A DNA stretch of 64,000 bases from the NCBI GenBank assembly GCA_018402255.1, contig JAGYIS010000008.1:186001-250000 (forward strand), given 5' to 3'. The position numbers were made by a program, and so were the translations under genes. The DNA is from Marinobacter sp. (GTDB lineage Bacteria > Pseudomonadota > Gammaproteobacteria > Pseudomonadales > Oleiphilaceae). Under the pieces are notes generated by a model. The model ran no database searches. It was given only the letters and a program-made list of their open reading frames with translations, and was not told where the DNA came from. Shown here in pieces: positions 1 through 8,283 of this stretch; position 1 is the stretch's first letter; each line of letters starts with the position of its first letter.

Positions 1-1
1 G

Positions 2-124
2 AGTGTGATGGAAGGGCTCGGTTGGACACTCTTCCGTGTCTGGGCAACAGACTGGTGGACCAACCCGGAGAAAGCTCTGGAAGACTTGGATGGCGCTCTG
101 CGCAAGCGACTGGAGCAGGGCTGA
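2..124 (+). CDS. C-terminal fragment of a helicase/REase-like protein (DUF3320-like tail)
   Basis: An open frame runs in from the left edge and stops at 122-124. The last roughly 40 residues contain the pattern GWTLFRVWATDWWTNPEKAL. This resembles the tail of large DUF4011/DUF3320 helicase-nuclease proteins, which typically end with a 'GWR-hRIWSTDWw' element followed by a short helix. Only this tail is in the window, so the function is inferred from one motif. The next gene is convergent. Confidence 0.5.
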   Translation, partial: SVMEGLGWTLFRVWATDWWTNPEKALEDLDGALRKRLEQG

Positions 125-149
125 TATCTTGGGGGTGAGCTGTAAGGTC

Positions 150-1178
150 TTAATTCACCCCATACTGCCGCGGCCGCTCAAATCGATAGAAGCCTTGCTC
201 TTCTTCTTTGGCGATGGTCGGTGCGGCGATTCCGAAGTGTTCTTCGCGCAGGTTGCTCAGGGCTGCATCGAGTGCTTCGCCAGACAAGCGCTGCCTGAGC
301 GCTTCCCGCTCTTCGCTATAGGCTCTGCCGTTCTGCCACTTCTCTTCCCGGGCCTGGTCTTGCTCGGCCAGCCGTTCGATGGCGTCGCTGGAATAGCCCA
401 GCTGCTGGCGGAGCGCATCGATGGTCTGCTGGCGCTGATCGGCGGGCATGCTGGCCAGTTGTGACTGCACGCTGTTCATCGAAAACAGGGCATGGCCCAT
501 AGCGCCGGAACCAACGAATTGGCGGGTCAGGTCATTGCCGTAAAGTTCATCTGCCGTACTTTGCAGTTGGTAGGTCAGCTCGGTCAGCTGGAGTTCGCCG
601 GATTGGTCCAGTCTGGCCAGTTCTTGCTGGAAGGCTTCAGACTGCTCTTCCACCGCATTTTGTTCTTCGGCCCAGATCTCGCTGGCCAGGGTGCCAAAAA
701 TGGCTTCTCGTTGTTGCCAGACTTCGGCGCTTCGTTCCAGTGCCGGCAGGCTCTGAAGCCGGAACTCGTGATTATCCAGCCAGTCGTGATAGCGGTCCAG
801 GTTGGCGATCAGTGTCAGAATCTGGCCGGCGAGTTCGGGAAAGGCCGTCGTGATAGCGTCCTCAAAGAGCTCGTGGCCAGAGGATGGGTAACGTTCCAGC
901 AGGGCCCGGCGCTCGTTATACAGGCGGGCCTGGGTGGCTGGCTCTGAAATGGTTTCGCCATAGTGCTCCAGGTAATGAACGGCCAATTCCATAATCAGTC
1001 GCGAAGGGTCCTGATTTTCCTGTTTGGCAATAATCGCCGCAGACGCCCCGGGGTCTGGACCCTGGTGTTCGGCCAGGCCGGATAGGTTGACTGGGCTTTG
1101 CGGTAGTGCCAGATAGGCGCCCGCTGCTCCCACCACAAGCGACACCGAAACAATGGCAAACAGCATTTTGCTTTTCAT
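150..1178 (-). CDS. Lipase secretion chaperone-like protein (Lif family, probable)
   Basis: A 342-residue protein with an N-terminal membrane anchor (about residues 5-25, AIVSVSLVVGAAGAYLAL), then a long, charged, almost wholly helical region. Length, single anchor and helical C-terminus (repeated A-IERLAEQD / LRQRLSGEALDAAL elements) fit the inner-membrane steric foldases (Lif/LimK) that fold secreted lipases in the periplasm. The usual Lif signature near residue 70 is only loosely present (LAVHYLEHYGE). The gene lies directly downstream of an SGNH hydrolase on the same strand, separated by a strong hairpin at 1192-1225. Known Lif partners are alpha/beta-hydrolase lipases, so an SGNH partner would be unusual. 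The alternative is an unrelated coiled-coil envelope protein. Confidence 0.55.
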   Translation of the reverse strand: MKSKMLFAIVSVSLVVGAAGAYLALPQSPVNLSGLAEHQGPDPGASAAIIAKQENQDPSRLIMELAVHYLEHYGETISEPATQARLYNERRALLERYPSSGHELFEDAITTAFPELAGQILTLIANLDRYHDWLDNHEFRLQSLPALERSAEVWQQREAIFGTLASEIWAEEQNAVEEQSEAFQQELARLDQSGELQLTELTYQLQSTADELYGNDLTRQFVGSGAMGHALFSMNSVQSQLASMPADQRQQTIDALRQQLGYSSDAIERLAEQDQAREEKWQNGRAYSEEREALRQRLSGEALDAALSNLREEHFGIAAPTIAKEEEQGFYRFERPRQYGVN

Positions 1179-1191
1179 GGTTCAGCTACCT

Positions 1192-1225
1192 TAAAACCCC
1201 GGTGACCGCCTGGTCGCCGGGGTTT
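1192..1225 (-). terminator. Bidirectional-looking hairpin between SGNH hydrolase and chaperone-like gene
   Basis: AAACCCCGGCGACC and GGTCACCGGGGTTTT form a near-perfect stem with a short GCC/GGC loop and an A/T flank on both sides. On the minus strand it follows the SGNH stop codon (1233) and precedes the next start (1178), so it probably ends or attenuates transcription between the two genes. Confidence 0.75.
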
Positions 1226-1232
1226 GTCGTTA

Positions 1233-2012
1233 TCAGAGCAAAGGTTGCAGTTTTGGCCAGATCAGGTCCGCAATTTTTTTGGAACCGCTGTCTGCCGGGT
1301 GGATGCCGTCAAAAATGATGTCGCGCTCGGTGATCACCGGGCGGGGGTCAACAAAGGTACAGCTGAGCACCGAGTTCTCGCAGGCTCTGGCAAGCGTGGC
1401 ATTGCCATAGTCGACGGCTTCTTTCAGGTCTTTCAGCCGGAACAGGCCGTTCTTGGTGTAGTAGTAGCCCACCAGAATGCCCTGATCAACGCCGGCCTCG
1501 GCCACTTCATTGAGGAAGTCCACGCCTTCAACATAGATGTTGTCGATGAAGTCTTTGCACTTCTGGCTCAGGCGACCAAATCGATACCAGGGGGTCTTGC
1601 AGCTGTTGGAGTTCAAAAAAATGGCGGGAATCAGAATGTCGTTGCCGCCGGCATCACCCACCATCGTCTCGATGTCCGGGTTGTCGGCAAGGGCCTCCCG
1701 GAACTGGTCAGGAATTGAGGGAGCAATCAACTCTCCAGACAATTCGGCACCAGAGACGGTGTAACGGCGAAAGGTTTCGCCGGCTTTGGCTTCCAGTTGA
1801 TTCTGGATTTCACCAGACAGCGCGAAAATTGAGTCTCCGACGAACACCACCTGATTGTTGTCGGCATCGGTCACCTTGTCGTTGCTGAGCAGGTAGCCCA
1901 GATCACTGCAACCGGTGAACAGTAACGCAACCATCAGTGCAGTCAGTGGCTTCAGGATGCTGGCATCGGCTATCGCTGGTAGCGACAGCCCGTTGTTGTG
2001 ATTGTTGTTCAT
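1233..2012 (-). CDS. SGNH/GDSL hydrolase lipoprotein
   Basis: A 259-residue lipoprotein with signal peptide and lipobox LLFTGC (Cys about residue 35). SGNH blocks are visible in order: block I VFVGDSIFAL with the nucleophile Ser, block III GDAGGNDIL with the GGND oxyanion Asn, and block V DGIHPADSG with the catalytic Asp-x-x-His. This predicts a periplasm- or surface-exposed esterase, lipase or deacetylase. Substrate cannot be told. Start ATG has GGAG 8 nt upstream. A terminator-like hairpin follows at 1192-1225, then the chaperone-like gene. Confidence 0.85.
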   Translation of the reverse strand: MNNNHNNGLSLPAIADASILKPLTALMVALLFTGCSDLGYLLSNDKVTDADNNQVVFVGDSIFALSGEIQNQLEAKAGETFRRYTVSGAELSGELIAPSIPDQFREALADNPDIETMVGDAGGNDILIPAIFLNSNSCKTPWYRFGRLSQKCKDFIDNIYVEGVDFLNEVAEAGVDQGILVGYYYTKNGLFRLKDLKEAVDYGNATLARACENSVLSCTFVDPRPVITERDIIFDGIHPADSGSKKIADLIWPKLQPLL

Positions 2013-2291
2013 GTAGCAACTCCGTTTGTAAGGAATAATTGTTGTTGTGATGGGTACTGCTCATGAATAGTGGGCCGAACCGGTGGATAATTGAAATCGA
2101 AAGGCTGGTTAAAAATTGTCCTATTCGGCCATCGTCAGCCGGATGTGACCGGTGTCACGTTATCAGCGCCCTGGCGCTGAAGATCCGGTTTGATCCACAG
2201 CAATTCTGAAACAGTCCTGCCTTGTAAATTCTGCGCCAGCGTCAACTATAAGTAATCAGAGACACATCGTTGATCTGCTGTGAGGAACTCC

Positions 2292-3260
2292 ATGGACTTC
2301 AAAGATTATTACGCTGTCCTTGGTGTGGGCGAGTCTGCCTCACCCGAAGACATCAAAAAGGCTTACCGCAAGCTGGCGCGCAAGTTTCACCCGGATGTCA
2401 GTAAAGAAGAAAACGCCACCGACAAATTCAAGGATGTGGGCGAAGCCTATGAAGTGCTGAAAGACCCGGAGAAGCGCGCCGAGTACGACCAGCTGCGCAA
2501 ATACGGCGCCAAAGGTGATGGCTCGTTCCAGCCGCCCCCGGGCTGGCAGAGTGCCTCCGGTTTTGGCGGCGGTGGTTACACCGAAGCCGATGCCAGTCAA
2601 TTCAGTGATTTTTTTGAGGAGATCTTTGGTGGTGCCCGGCGTGGCGGTGGGTCGTCCGGGGCAGGTGGCGGCTTTCGCCAGAGCAGAAAAATGCGCGGCG
2701 AAGACGTACACGCCCGCCTGGCGCTGTTTCTGGAAGAGGCATTCAACGGGTGTGACAAGCAGGTGTCGTTCACCGTGCACGATGCCGATGAGCATGGCCG
2801 TGTAATGCCGCGTCAAAAAACGCTGAAGGTAAAGATTCCTGCGGGCATGCGCGATGGCCAGCACATCCGGCTCAAAGGGCAGGGTGCGCCAGGTATGGGC
2901 GGCGGCGAGCCGGGCGATCTGTTCATCGAGGTAGAACTGGCACCCCATCCGCACTTTGCGGTGGAAGGTCATGATGTGTTGCTAACCGTTCCGGTGGCGC
3001 CTTGGGAGGCCGCCCTGGGTGCAACGATCACCATCCCGACCATGGCGGGCAAGGTCAATGTAAAGGTGCCCCAAGGGACCACCAGTGGCCGCAAACTGCG
3101 GTTAAAAGGTAAAGGGTTCCCCGGTAAACACCCGGGAGACCAGATTGTGATTCTGCAAGTGGCCATGCCAGAGCAGCACAGCCCGGAAGCGACCAAGCTT
3201 TATGAAAAACTCGCTGAACTGGAGAAAGGCTTCAATCCACGCAACAAACTGCATGTGTGA
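2292..3260 (+). CDS. cbpA: Curved DNA-binding protein CbpA (DnaJ-type co-chaperone)
   Basis: A 322-residue DnaJ-class protein. The J domain spans residues 1-70 with the HPD motif ([10 protein letters not shown]). A Gly/Phe-rich linker (about 85-135) follows, then two C-terminal beta-sandwich peptide-binding domains with [16 protein letters not shown] and [16 protein letters not shown]. There is no CxxCxGxG zinc region, which separates it from DnaJ and fits CbpA. The family stimulates DnaK and binds curved DNA in the nucleoid in stationary phase. ATG at 2292 is preferred over the upstream GTG (2280) because GAGGA lies 5 nt before it. cbpM follows 12 nt downstream. Confidence 0.93.
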   Translation: MDFKDYYAVLGVGESASPEDIKKAYRKLARKFHPDVSKEENATDKFKDVGEAYEVLKDPEKRAEYDQLRKYGAKGDGSFQPPPGWQSASGFGGGGYTEADASQFSDFFEEIFGGARRGGGSSGAGGGFRQSRKMRGEDVHARLALFLEEAFNGCDKQVSFTVHDADEHGRVMPRQKTLKVKIPAGMRDGQHIRLKGQGAPGMGGGEPGDLFIEVELAPHPHFAVEGHDVLLTVPVAPWEAALGATITIPTMAGKVNVKVPQGTTSGRKLRLKGKGFPGKHPGDQIVILQVAMPEQHSPEATKLYEKLAELEKGFNPRNKLHV

Positions 3261-3272
3261 TCGGGGGTAGCC

Positions 3273-3617
3273 ATGACTAGCAAAGATCAGATCGTGACCG
3301 TGGGAATCACCGACGCCAACGGCAGTACCTTCACGCTTCGGGAAGTGTGCGAGCGCGGTGACTGCCACGCAGAGTTCGTCATCAAACTGGTGAGCTATGG
3401 CATCATCGCGCCGGTTGAGGAAGTGCCCGAGGCCCGCCAATGGCAGTTTGATGTAGATGCGCTAGCCCGTTTGCAAAAAGCCATGCGATTACAGCGGGAC
3501 CTGAAGCTCAATCTGCCCGGCCTGGCGGTATCTCTGGACCTGCTCGACGAAGTGCAGGACATGCGCAGAGAAATCGCGCGACTCAACCAGCAACTTCGTC
3601 AGCTAATGGATGATTGA
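3273..3617 (+). CDS. cbpM: Chaperone modulator CbpM
   Basis: A 114-residue MerR-HTH-like protein with the CbpM pattern: ITDANGSTFTLREVCERGDC near the N-terminus, a central FDVDALARLQKAMRLQRDL segment and a C-terminal coiled coil (DEVQDMRREIARLNQQLRQL). CbpM binds the J domain of CbpA and inhibits its co-chaperone and DNA-binding activities. The two genes are adjacent in one probable operon, as is usual for the pair. Confidence 0.92.
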   Translation: MTSKDQIVTVGITDANGSTFTLREVCERGDCHAEFVIKLVSYGIIAPVEEVPEARQWQFDVDALARLQKAMRLQRDLKLNLPGLAVSLDLLDEVQDMRREIARLNQQLRQLMDD

Positions 3618-3653
3618 ACGTATGGGGTAGCGCCGGTAGCACTGCCCCTGCGA

Positions 3654-3830
3654 TTACCCTTTGCCCTGTTCCAGGGTCTGAATCTCCGCGTAAATCTTCT
3701 CTGCCTCCTCCATCAGCGTGCCGTGACTGCGTAAATCCCCGTTACGTTGGGCATGCAGTGCCTTGGCAAGCTTCTCTTCATAGGCTTTTTGCAGTTTCTT
3801 CTTCGGATCGCTTTTCAAAAATCCCAGCAT
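3654..3830 (-). CDS. Small DUF6435-like protein
   Basis: A 58-residue basic, helical protein beginning MLGFLKSDPKKKLQKAYEEK. It resembles small proteins annotated DUF6435 in pseudomonads and relatives, which start with a 'F-L-SDP-KKL-K-Y--KL--A---QR-GD' pattern. I chose the ATG at 3828-3830. A longer frame would need TTG at 3860 with no better ribosome site. Function unknown. Convergent with cbpM. Confidence 0.65.
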   Translation of the reverse strand: MLGFLKSDPKKKLQKAYEEKLAKALHAQRNGDLRSHGTLMEEAEKIYAEIQTLEQGKG

Positions 3831-3929
3831 ATCGTTGGCCCGGTTGAGGTGTTTGTTCAAAGGTATACGAAGTTCCGGGCGCAGGGTTCATAAAATTTTA
3901 ATGGGCAAAAACTGGACAAATAAAAATAT

Positions 3930-3968
3930 GGGATTAAATTCCCAAATGTGAATTGGGAAAAATATCCC
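3930..3968. promoter_or_regulatory. Paired 14-bp palindromes GGGA-N6-TCCC upstream of DUF5666 gene
   Basis: Two perfect-arm palindromes, GGGATTAAATTCCC (3930-3943) and GGGAAAAATATCCC (3955-3968), start 25 bp apart in an AT-rich stretch about 60-100 bp before the ATG at 4027. The same pattern recurs at 5529-5542 before the DUF6502 gene. This suggests operators for a shared regulator, most simply the DUF6502 protein itself. Confidence 0.6.
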
Positions 3969-4026
3969 AAAACTAACTGGCCGCCGTGGCCAACAAAGCG
4001 AATACAGAACTGCCTGGAGACAAATC

Positions 4027-5466
4027 ATGAAACGCAACGCACTAACAACAGCAGTGAGAATGGTAATAGCAGGAACCCTGGCCGGAACTCTGGCCGCCTG
4101 TGGCGGCGGCGGTTCCGGTGGTGGTGGATCGGTAAGCGGCAGCAGTGACGGCACCAGCGTAGGAGCGGTGACCGGGTTTGGCAGTGTCTATGTCAATGGC
4201 ACCCGCTTTGAAACCAACGGATCGGTGAGCAGTGACGACGGCATTGAGCGTGAAGACCAGCTTGAAAAAGGCATGATCCTGAAAGTTAAAGGCTCCTGGG
4301 ATGGCCGGGGCGAGGGCCGCGCTGAGCGGGTTTCCTACGACGACACCCTGCGCGGTCCTTTGACGGGTGCAAGTTTTGACTCGGTTGAAGTGGGTGTCGA
4401 GCCCGATACCGGCACGTTACAAATGCTGGGGCAAACCATTATTTTCGACAAACAGACCGTATTCCGTGGCGCTACGCCGGACCAGTTGGTCGCAAACCCG
4501 ACCACCTACCGGGTGCGCATCAGTGGATGGCGCACCGACAACGGTGAATTCCGGGCCAGCTATGTGGGCGCAAATGTCATTGGCCTGGATTTTGACGGCC
4601 CCAACGAGGTGGAACTCGAGGGTATCGTGCAGTCACTGGATAAAACTGCCCAGACCTTTACCATCAATGGCTTCCAGATTGATTACTCACTGGCGGTGGG
4701 CGACGACGACTTCGACCTGGATGAGCTGGAGAACGGAATTGGCGTTGAAGTGGAAGGCTACCTTCAGGACGGCGTTCTGATGGCGACAGAAATCGAAGAC
4801 GAAGATGACCTGTTTGATGATGACGACGACGTCGAAATCTCCGGAGACATTTACGACTTTGATAGCGCCAATCGCAGTTTCCGTATTAACGGTGTGTTGG
4901 TGCAATACAATCGCGGTACCGAGTTTGACGATATCCGCGAGAGTAACTTGCAGAACGGCCTGTTCGTCAAAGTGGAAGGTGATTTCCGCAACGGTGTGCT
5001 GGTCGCAGAGGAGATCGAGGGCCGTGACGGGGATGTGGAACTGGAAGGCCGTGTGGAAGAGATCGATCTGACCAATGAAGTGCTGATGGTCAGCGGTATC
5101 CGGGTACAACTCACGCCCAATACCCTGATTGAAGACGATGACGACAACCGCCGGCGCAGTCGTGTGGAAGACATCAACGGCTTTCGGGTTGGAGATTTCC
5201 TGGAGGTTGAAGGGCGTCAGCGCAGCACCGATGGCGGCTATCTCGAAGCGTACACCATTGAGCGTGAAGACGATGACGATGATGATGACTACGAGCTGGA
5301 AGCACGGATCGATGCGATAAACAGCACCACCATCACCTTCATGAATCTTGAGATTTTGCTCAACGACTACAGCACCGATGGTGCGCGTGCGGGTGATGAA
5401 GTCGAGGTGGAATACCGTCGCACGTCAGGCGGGCAATATGAACTGACTGACGATCTTGATGATTGA
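4027..5466 (+). CDS. DUF5666 domain lipoprotein (copy 1)
   Basis: A 479-residue lipoprotein with lipobox LAAC at about residues 22-25 and then a Gly-rich linker. The body is a tandem array of DUF5666-type beta units, each with a 'G-V-S---FNGV---------VEVEG-------A--IE' rhythm, beginning GAVTGFGSVYVNGTRFET. Very acidic Asp runs (near residues 259-270 and 415-425) lie between units. These could bind divalent cations, but that is inference. It is paralogous to the 6841-8280 gene, which has the same length. GGGA-N6-TCCC palindromes lie upstream and a Rho-independent terminator follows. Cellular role unknown; outer-membrane or surface location is predicted. Confidence 0.85.
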   Translation: MKRNALTTAVRMVIAGTLAGTLAACGGGGSGGGGSVSGSSDGTSVGAVTGFGSVYVNGTRFETNGSVSSDDGIEREDQLEKGMILKVKGSWDGRGEGRAERVSYDDTLRGPLTGASFDSVEVGVEPDTGTLQMLGQTIIFDKQTVFRGATPDQLVANPTTYRVRISGWRTDNGEFRASYVGANVIGLDFDGPNEVELEGIVQSLDKTAQTFTINGFQIDYSLAVGDDDFDLDELENGIGVEVEGYLQDGVLMATEIEDEDDLFDDDDDVEISGDIYDFDSANRSFRINGVLVQYNRGTEFDDIRESNLQNGLFVKVEGDFRNGVLVAEEIEGRDGDVELEGRVEEIDLTNEVLMVSGIRVQLTPNTLIEDDDDNRRRSRVEDINGFRVGDFLEVEGRQRSTDGGYLEAYTIEREDDDDDDDYELEARIDAINSTTITFMNLEILLNDYSTDGARAGDEVEVEYRRTSGGQYELTDDLDD

Positions 5467-5478
5467 TCGGTTGCGGGT

Positions 5479-5518
5479 GATCGGGCTACCAGGAACGGTG
5501 GCCCGATCCTGGCTTTTT
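5479..5518 (+). terminator. Rho-independent terminator after DUF5666 copy 1
   Basis: GATCGGGC and GCCCGATC form an 8-bp stem around a roughly 14-nt loop, followed by CTGGC and a run of six T. It lies just after the stop codon of the first DUF5666 gene and before the DUF6502 promoter. Confidence 0.75.
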
Positions 5519-5528
5519 TGGTTGCTAT

Positions 5529-5542
5529 GGGAATATAATCCC
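5529..5542. promoter_or_regulatory. GGGA-N6-TCCC palindrome containing a TATAAT -10 box
   Basis: GGGAATATAATCCC has the same 4-6-4 design as the two sites at 3930-3968. It contains TATAAT (5534-5539) and ends only 4 nt before the DUF6502 ATG at 5547. A -10 there would place transcription start at about the ATG. The message may therefore be leaderless, and a protein bound at this palindrome would block RNA polymerase directly. Confidence 0.6.
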
Positions 5543-5546
5543 AAAC

Positions 5547-6407
5547 ATGACTGATCCCAACACACATCCGTTGCACAAAGCGCTGTTCCGCATTCTGCGC
5601 CCCCTGGCCAGATTGTTGTTGCGAAATGGCGTTCCCTTCGGGGAGTTCTCCGAGCTGGTGAAGCGAGCCTATGTGGAAGCGGCCCTTGAAGATGTCACCG
5701 ATGGCCGACGCAAACCCACAGACTCGCGGGCGGCGGTAATGACGGGTCTGACCCGCAAAGAAGTAAAACGCCAGCGGGATATTCTGGCCGGCCAGAACCC
5801 GGCACGGGAAGCCACCTCTCATGCCAATCGGGCTTCACGAGTGGTGTCCGGCTGGGTTCACGACCCGTCATTCCAGGCCGGTGATGGCCAGCCAGCGGCG
5901 CTGTCTTTTGAGGGTGATCGCAGTTTTGTGGGACTGGTGCGCAAATACAGTGGCGACATGCCGCCACGAGCGGTGTTGGACGAACTTCTGCGGGTCGGGG
6001 TTGTGGTGGTCGAAGAAGGAACAGGTCAGTTGCATCTTCGCAAACGGGCCTATGTTCCATCCGGAGATAGCGAAGATATGCTCCAGATCTTCGGCGAGGA
6101 CGTATCTGATCTTATAGCAACCGTTGATCACAATCTGGTTAGCAGCGAAAACGGCCGGGAGCCGTTATTCCAGAGAACGCTGACCTACAACAATATTCCT
6201 CCGGATGTTATCGAGCGATGGCGCAAGCACGCCGCAGGGCGCTCCCAGGCACTGCTTGAAGATCTGGACAGTTGGCTGGGGCCTTATGATCGGGACGTTT
6301 CCGATGCCGGCAATCGCGATAACGCTGGAGAAGCTGTGAGAACTGGCGTCAGTATTTTCTATTTTGAAGAGCCGGTTCAAACGGTCAACAGCGGAGACAA
6401 TCAATGA
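5547..6407 (+). CDS. DUF6502 family protein (putative DNA-binding regulator)
   Basis: A 286-residue protein matching DUF6502. The N-terminal winged-helix-like region (residues 1-75) has LARLLLRNGVPFGEFSELVK and TGLTRKEVKRQRDIL. The C-terminal half contains PPRAVLDELLRVGVVVVEEG and LRKRAYVPSG. The first part looks like a helix-turn-helix, so a transcription-regulator role is likely but unproven. It heads a probable operon with the next gene (ATGA overlap), the second DUF5666 lipoprotein and perhaps acpH. The palindrome at 5529-5542 suggests autoregulation. Confidence 0.8.
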   Translation: MTDPNTHPLHKALFRILRPLARLLLRNGVPFGEFSELVKRAYVEAALEDVTDGRRKPTDSRAAVMTGLTRKEVKRQRDILAGQNPAREATSHANRASRVVSGWVHDPSFQAGDGQPAALSFEGDRSFVGLVRKYSGDMPPRAVLDELLRVGVVVVEEGTGQLHLRKRAYVPSGDSEDMLQIFGEDVSDLIATVDHNLVSSENGREPLFQRTLTYNNIPPDVIERWRKHAAGRSQALLEDLDSWLGPYDRDVSDAGNRDNAGEAVRTGVSIFYFEEPVQTVNSGDNQ

Positions 6408-6802
6408 TGGCCCTGAACCTGTCGAACAGCCAACCTGCGCGTTGGCAACCCACAGAGTTGGTCAATACATTGCTGTCACCGGGCGCCCGCCAGGTGATTC
6501 GATGCTGGCTTGGCCCCTCGGGTTTTCTGGACGATCACCATCACCCCAGAATGCTGTTGTCCCTGATCAATGAGCCAGGCAGTTTTCCTGATCTTGTGCA
6601 CGCCGCTAACGCCAACCTGGTGCCCGCTGTTGTGCTCAATGAATTGCTCAGAAAAGGCATTGTCGAAACCCTGGAGAGCGGCCATATTTTACTGAGGCGA
6701 AGCGCTTATGCCCCGTCGGGCCAACAGGGTTCGCAGCCACCGGAAGACGTTGAAGACACCTTCGGATTCAACCCGCCCCGTCGCCGTTTTAACGATATCT
6801 GA
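6404..6802 (+). CDS. DUF6502 C-terminal-half paralogue (hypothetical)
   Basis: A 132-residue protein that overlaps the previous stop codon (ATGA at 6404-6407). Its middle (VPAVVLNELLRKGIVETLESGHILLRRSAYAPSG) aligns with the second half of the preceding protein (PPRAVLDELLRVGVVVVEEGTGQLHLRKRAYVPSG). The N-terminal winged-helix region is absent. It therefore looks like a partial duplication giving a 'sensor/oligomerisation' half without DNA-binding helices, perhaps a partner or anti-regulator. That role is inference; no other domain is recognised. Confidence 0.7.
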   Translation: MMALNLSNSQPARWQPTELVNTLLSPGARQVIRCWLGPSGFLDDHHHPRMLLSLINEPGSFPDLVHAANANLVPAVVLNELLRKGIVETLESGHILLRRSAYAPSGQQGSQPPEDVEDTFGFNPPRRRFNDI

Positions 6803-6840
6803 ACCCTGTCGCTGGTCCGGAAGACCGGCTGGAGATCAAC

Positions 6841-8280
6841 ATGAAGCCTGAACATCTGCACAAACGGTTATCTCTGATCCTTGCCCCACTGGCCTTTGGC
6901 GTACTTGGCGCCTGTGGCGGCGCCGGGGGAGGCGGCGTTGGTGTTGCCGATGGTGGTATTCGCGGCACCGGCTCCAGCGTTGGGCCGGTATCTGGCTTTG
7001 GCAGCGTGTTTGTGAATGGGGTCAGGTTTGAAACCGACGGCAACGTCGTCAGCAACGATGGTATTGGTTTCGAGAACCAGCTCGACAAGGGCATGATCCT
7101 GCGAATTGATGGCGAGTGGCGAACCGATGGCAGCGGCACTGCCAACGCTGTTGAGTATGATGATACTTTCAGAGGTACGGTGTCTGGCGTGAGCGTTGCC
7201 GAAGTGTCTCGGGATGGAAGCCCACGTTCAGGCACGCTCACGTTGTTCGGCCAGGCTATAACGTTTGACCGCCAGACGGTATTCAGCGTGCCGGGTGGAT
7301 TCGATAACGACAATGCTCTGAATGACAAGCTGGTTCGGGTCAGCGCGTGGCGCACGGGTAGTGGCTATCGGGCCAGCTACGTTGGCGTTATCGAAAATTT
7401 ACCGAACCAGTACGTCGAACTTGAGGGACCGGTCAGCTTGCATGGTGAGAGCGGCGATTCATTCAAGATCGGTAGCCAGCGGGTGATCTACCTTTCCGAT
7501 GACGTATTCCGGGATGGTGTGACTGCGGATGACCTCGACGACACAAACCGTTTTGTCGAAGTGGAAGGCGCTTTGAACGGTCTTGGTGATATCGTTGCCG
7601 AAACCATCCGCCCGGCAGACAGCCGCCGGTTCCTCGGAACGGAAGACGAAGACATTGAACTCACTGGCCCCGTTGAAGGTTATACTCCAAGTGGATCAGA
7701 GTTTCTGTTGAACGGTGTCACCATCGTCATCACTGACGACACTGACTTCGACGACATCAGTCGCAGTCGTTTGCAGGATGGTCTCCTGGTAAATGTGGAA
7801 GGTGAATTCCGGGGCGGCGTTGTCATTGCTGAAGAAATCGAACTGTTTGAGGGCGATTCGGAGGTTGAGGCTGAAGTGTTGGGTGTAGGACTCCGTCCAA
7901 ACAGCTGGAATATCGGTGGCGTAACGGTCGTGCTGACCAATTCAACGCTCATTGAATACGACGACGGACTGACCGCGATCTCCCCCGGGGTGTCTGCCGA
8001 AGTGGAGGGGATCGAGCGCAGAACAGACACGGAGGTCTATCTCGAGGCCTTGAATATCGAAGTTGAGGCGCCGGATGGGGGCGACGAGTCCGAGTTTGAG
8101 ATGACCGGGCCGTTCTCTCCAGCCCAGCGGCAGGGGAGTTTCATTGAAGTGCTTGGCGTTTCTATGACGATTGACATTGGCGCCATTCAAGGCGACCTGA
8201 CTGGCTGTGACTTTGTGGAAGTCGAGTATGAGCCGAATAACGGCGGGTACATAGCTACTGAAATTGAATGTGAAGACTAA
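6841..8280 (+). CDS. DUF5666 domain lipoprotein (copy 2)
   Basis: A 479-residue lipoprotein with lipobox GVLGAC, a Gly-rich linker, and repeated DUF5666 beta units beginning VGPVSGFGSVFVNGVRFETD. It is homologous over its length to the 4027-5466 product (shared VSNDGI-FENQLDKGMILRI and RASYVGVI elements) but lacks the long Asp runs. It sits 38 nt after the 6404-6802 gene in the same direction, so it is probably co-transcribed with the DUF6502 regulator. Function unknown; predicted envelope location. Confidence 0.83.
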   Translation: MKPEHLHKRLSLILAPLAFGVLGACGGAGGGGVGVADGGIRGTGSSVGPVSGFGSVFVNGVRFETDGNVVSNDGIGFENQLDKGMILRIDGEWRTDGSGTANAVEYDDTFRGTVSGVSVAEVSRDGSPRSGTLTLFGQAITFDRQTVFSVPGGFDNDNALNDKLVRVSAWRTGSGYRASYVGVIENLPNQYVELEGPVSLHGESGDSFKIGSQRVIYLSDDVFRDGVTADDLDDTNRFVEVEGALNGLGDIVAETIRPADSRRFLGTEDEDIELTGPVEGYTPSGSEFLLNGVTIVITDDTDFDDISRSRLQDGLLVNVEGEFRGGVVIAEEIELFEGDSEVEAEVLGVGLRPNSWNIGGVTVVLTNSTLIEYDDGLTAISPGVSAEVEGIERRTDTEVYLEALNIEVEAPDGGDESEFEMTGPFSPAQRQGSFIEVLGVSMTIDIGAIQGDLTGCDFVEVEYEPNNGGYIATEIECED

Positions 8281-8283
8281 ACC

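Noticed and set aside
36..947. Plus-strand open frames opposite the lipase-chaperone-like gene
   Set aside because: They are antisense shadows of a well-formed minus-strand gene with signal anchor, and lack ribosome sites and recognisable domains.
4796..5290. GAT/GAC-rich runs in DUF5666 copy 1 as a microsatellite or phase-variable repeat
   Set aside because: The runs encode Asp/Glu with mixed codons and no exact repeat unit, so they look like acidic protein segments.
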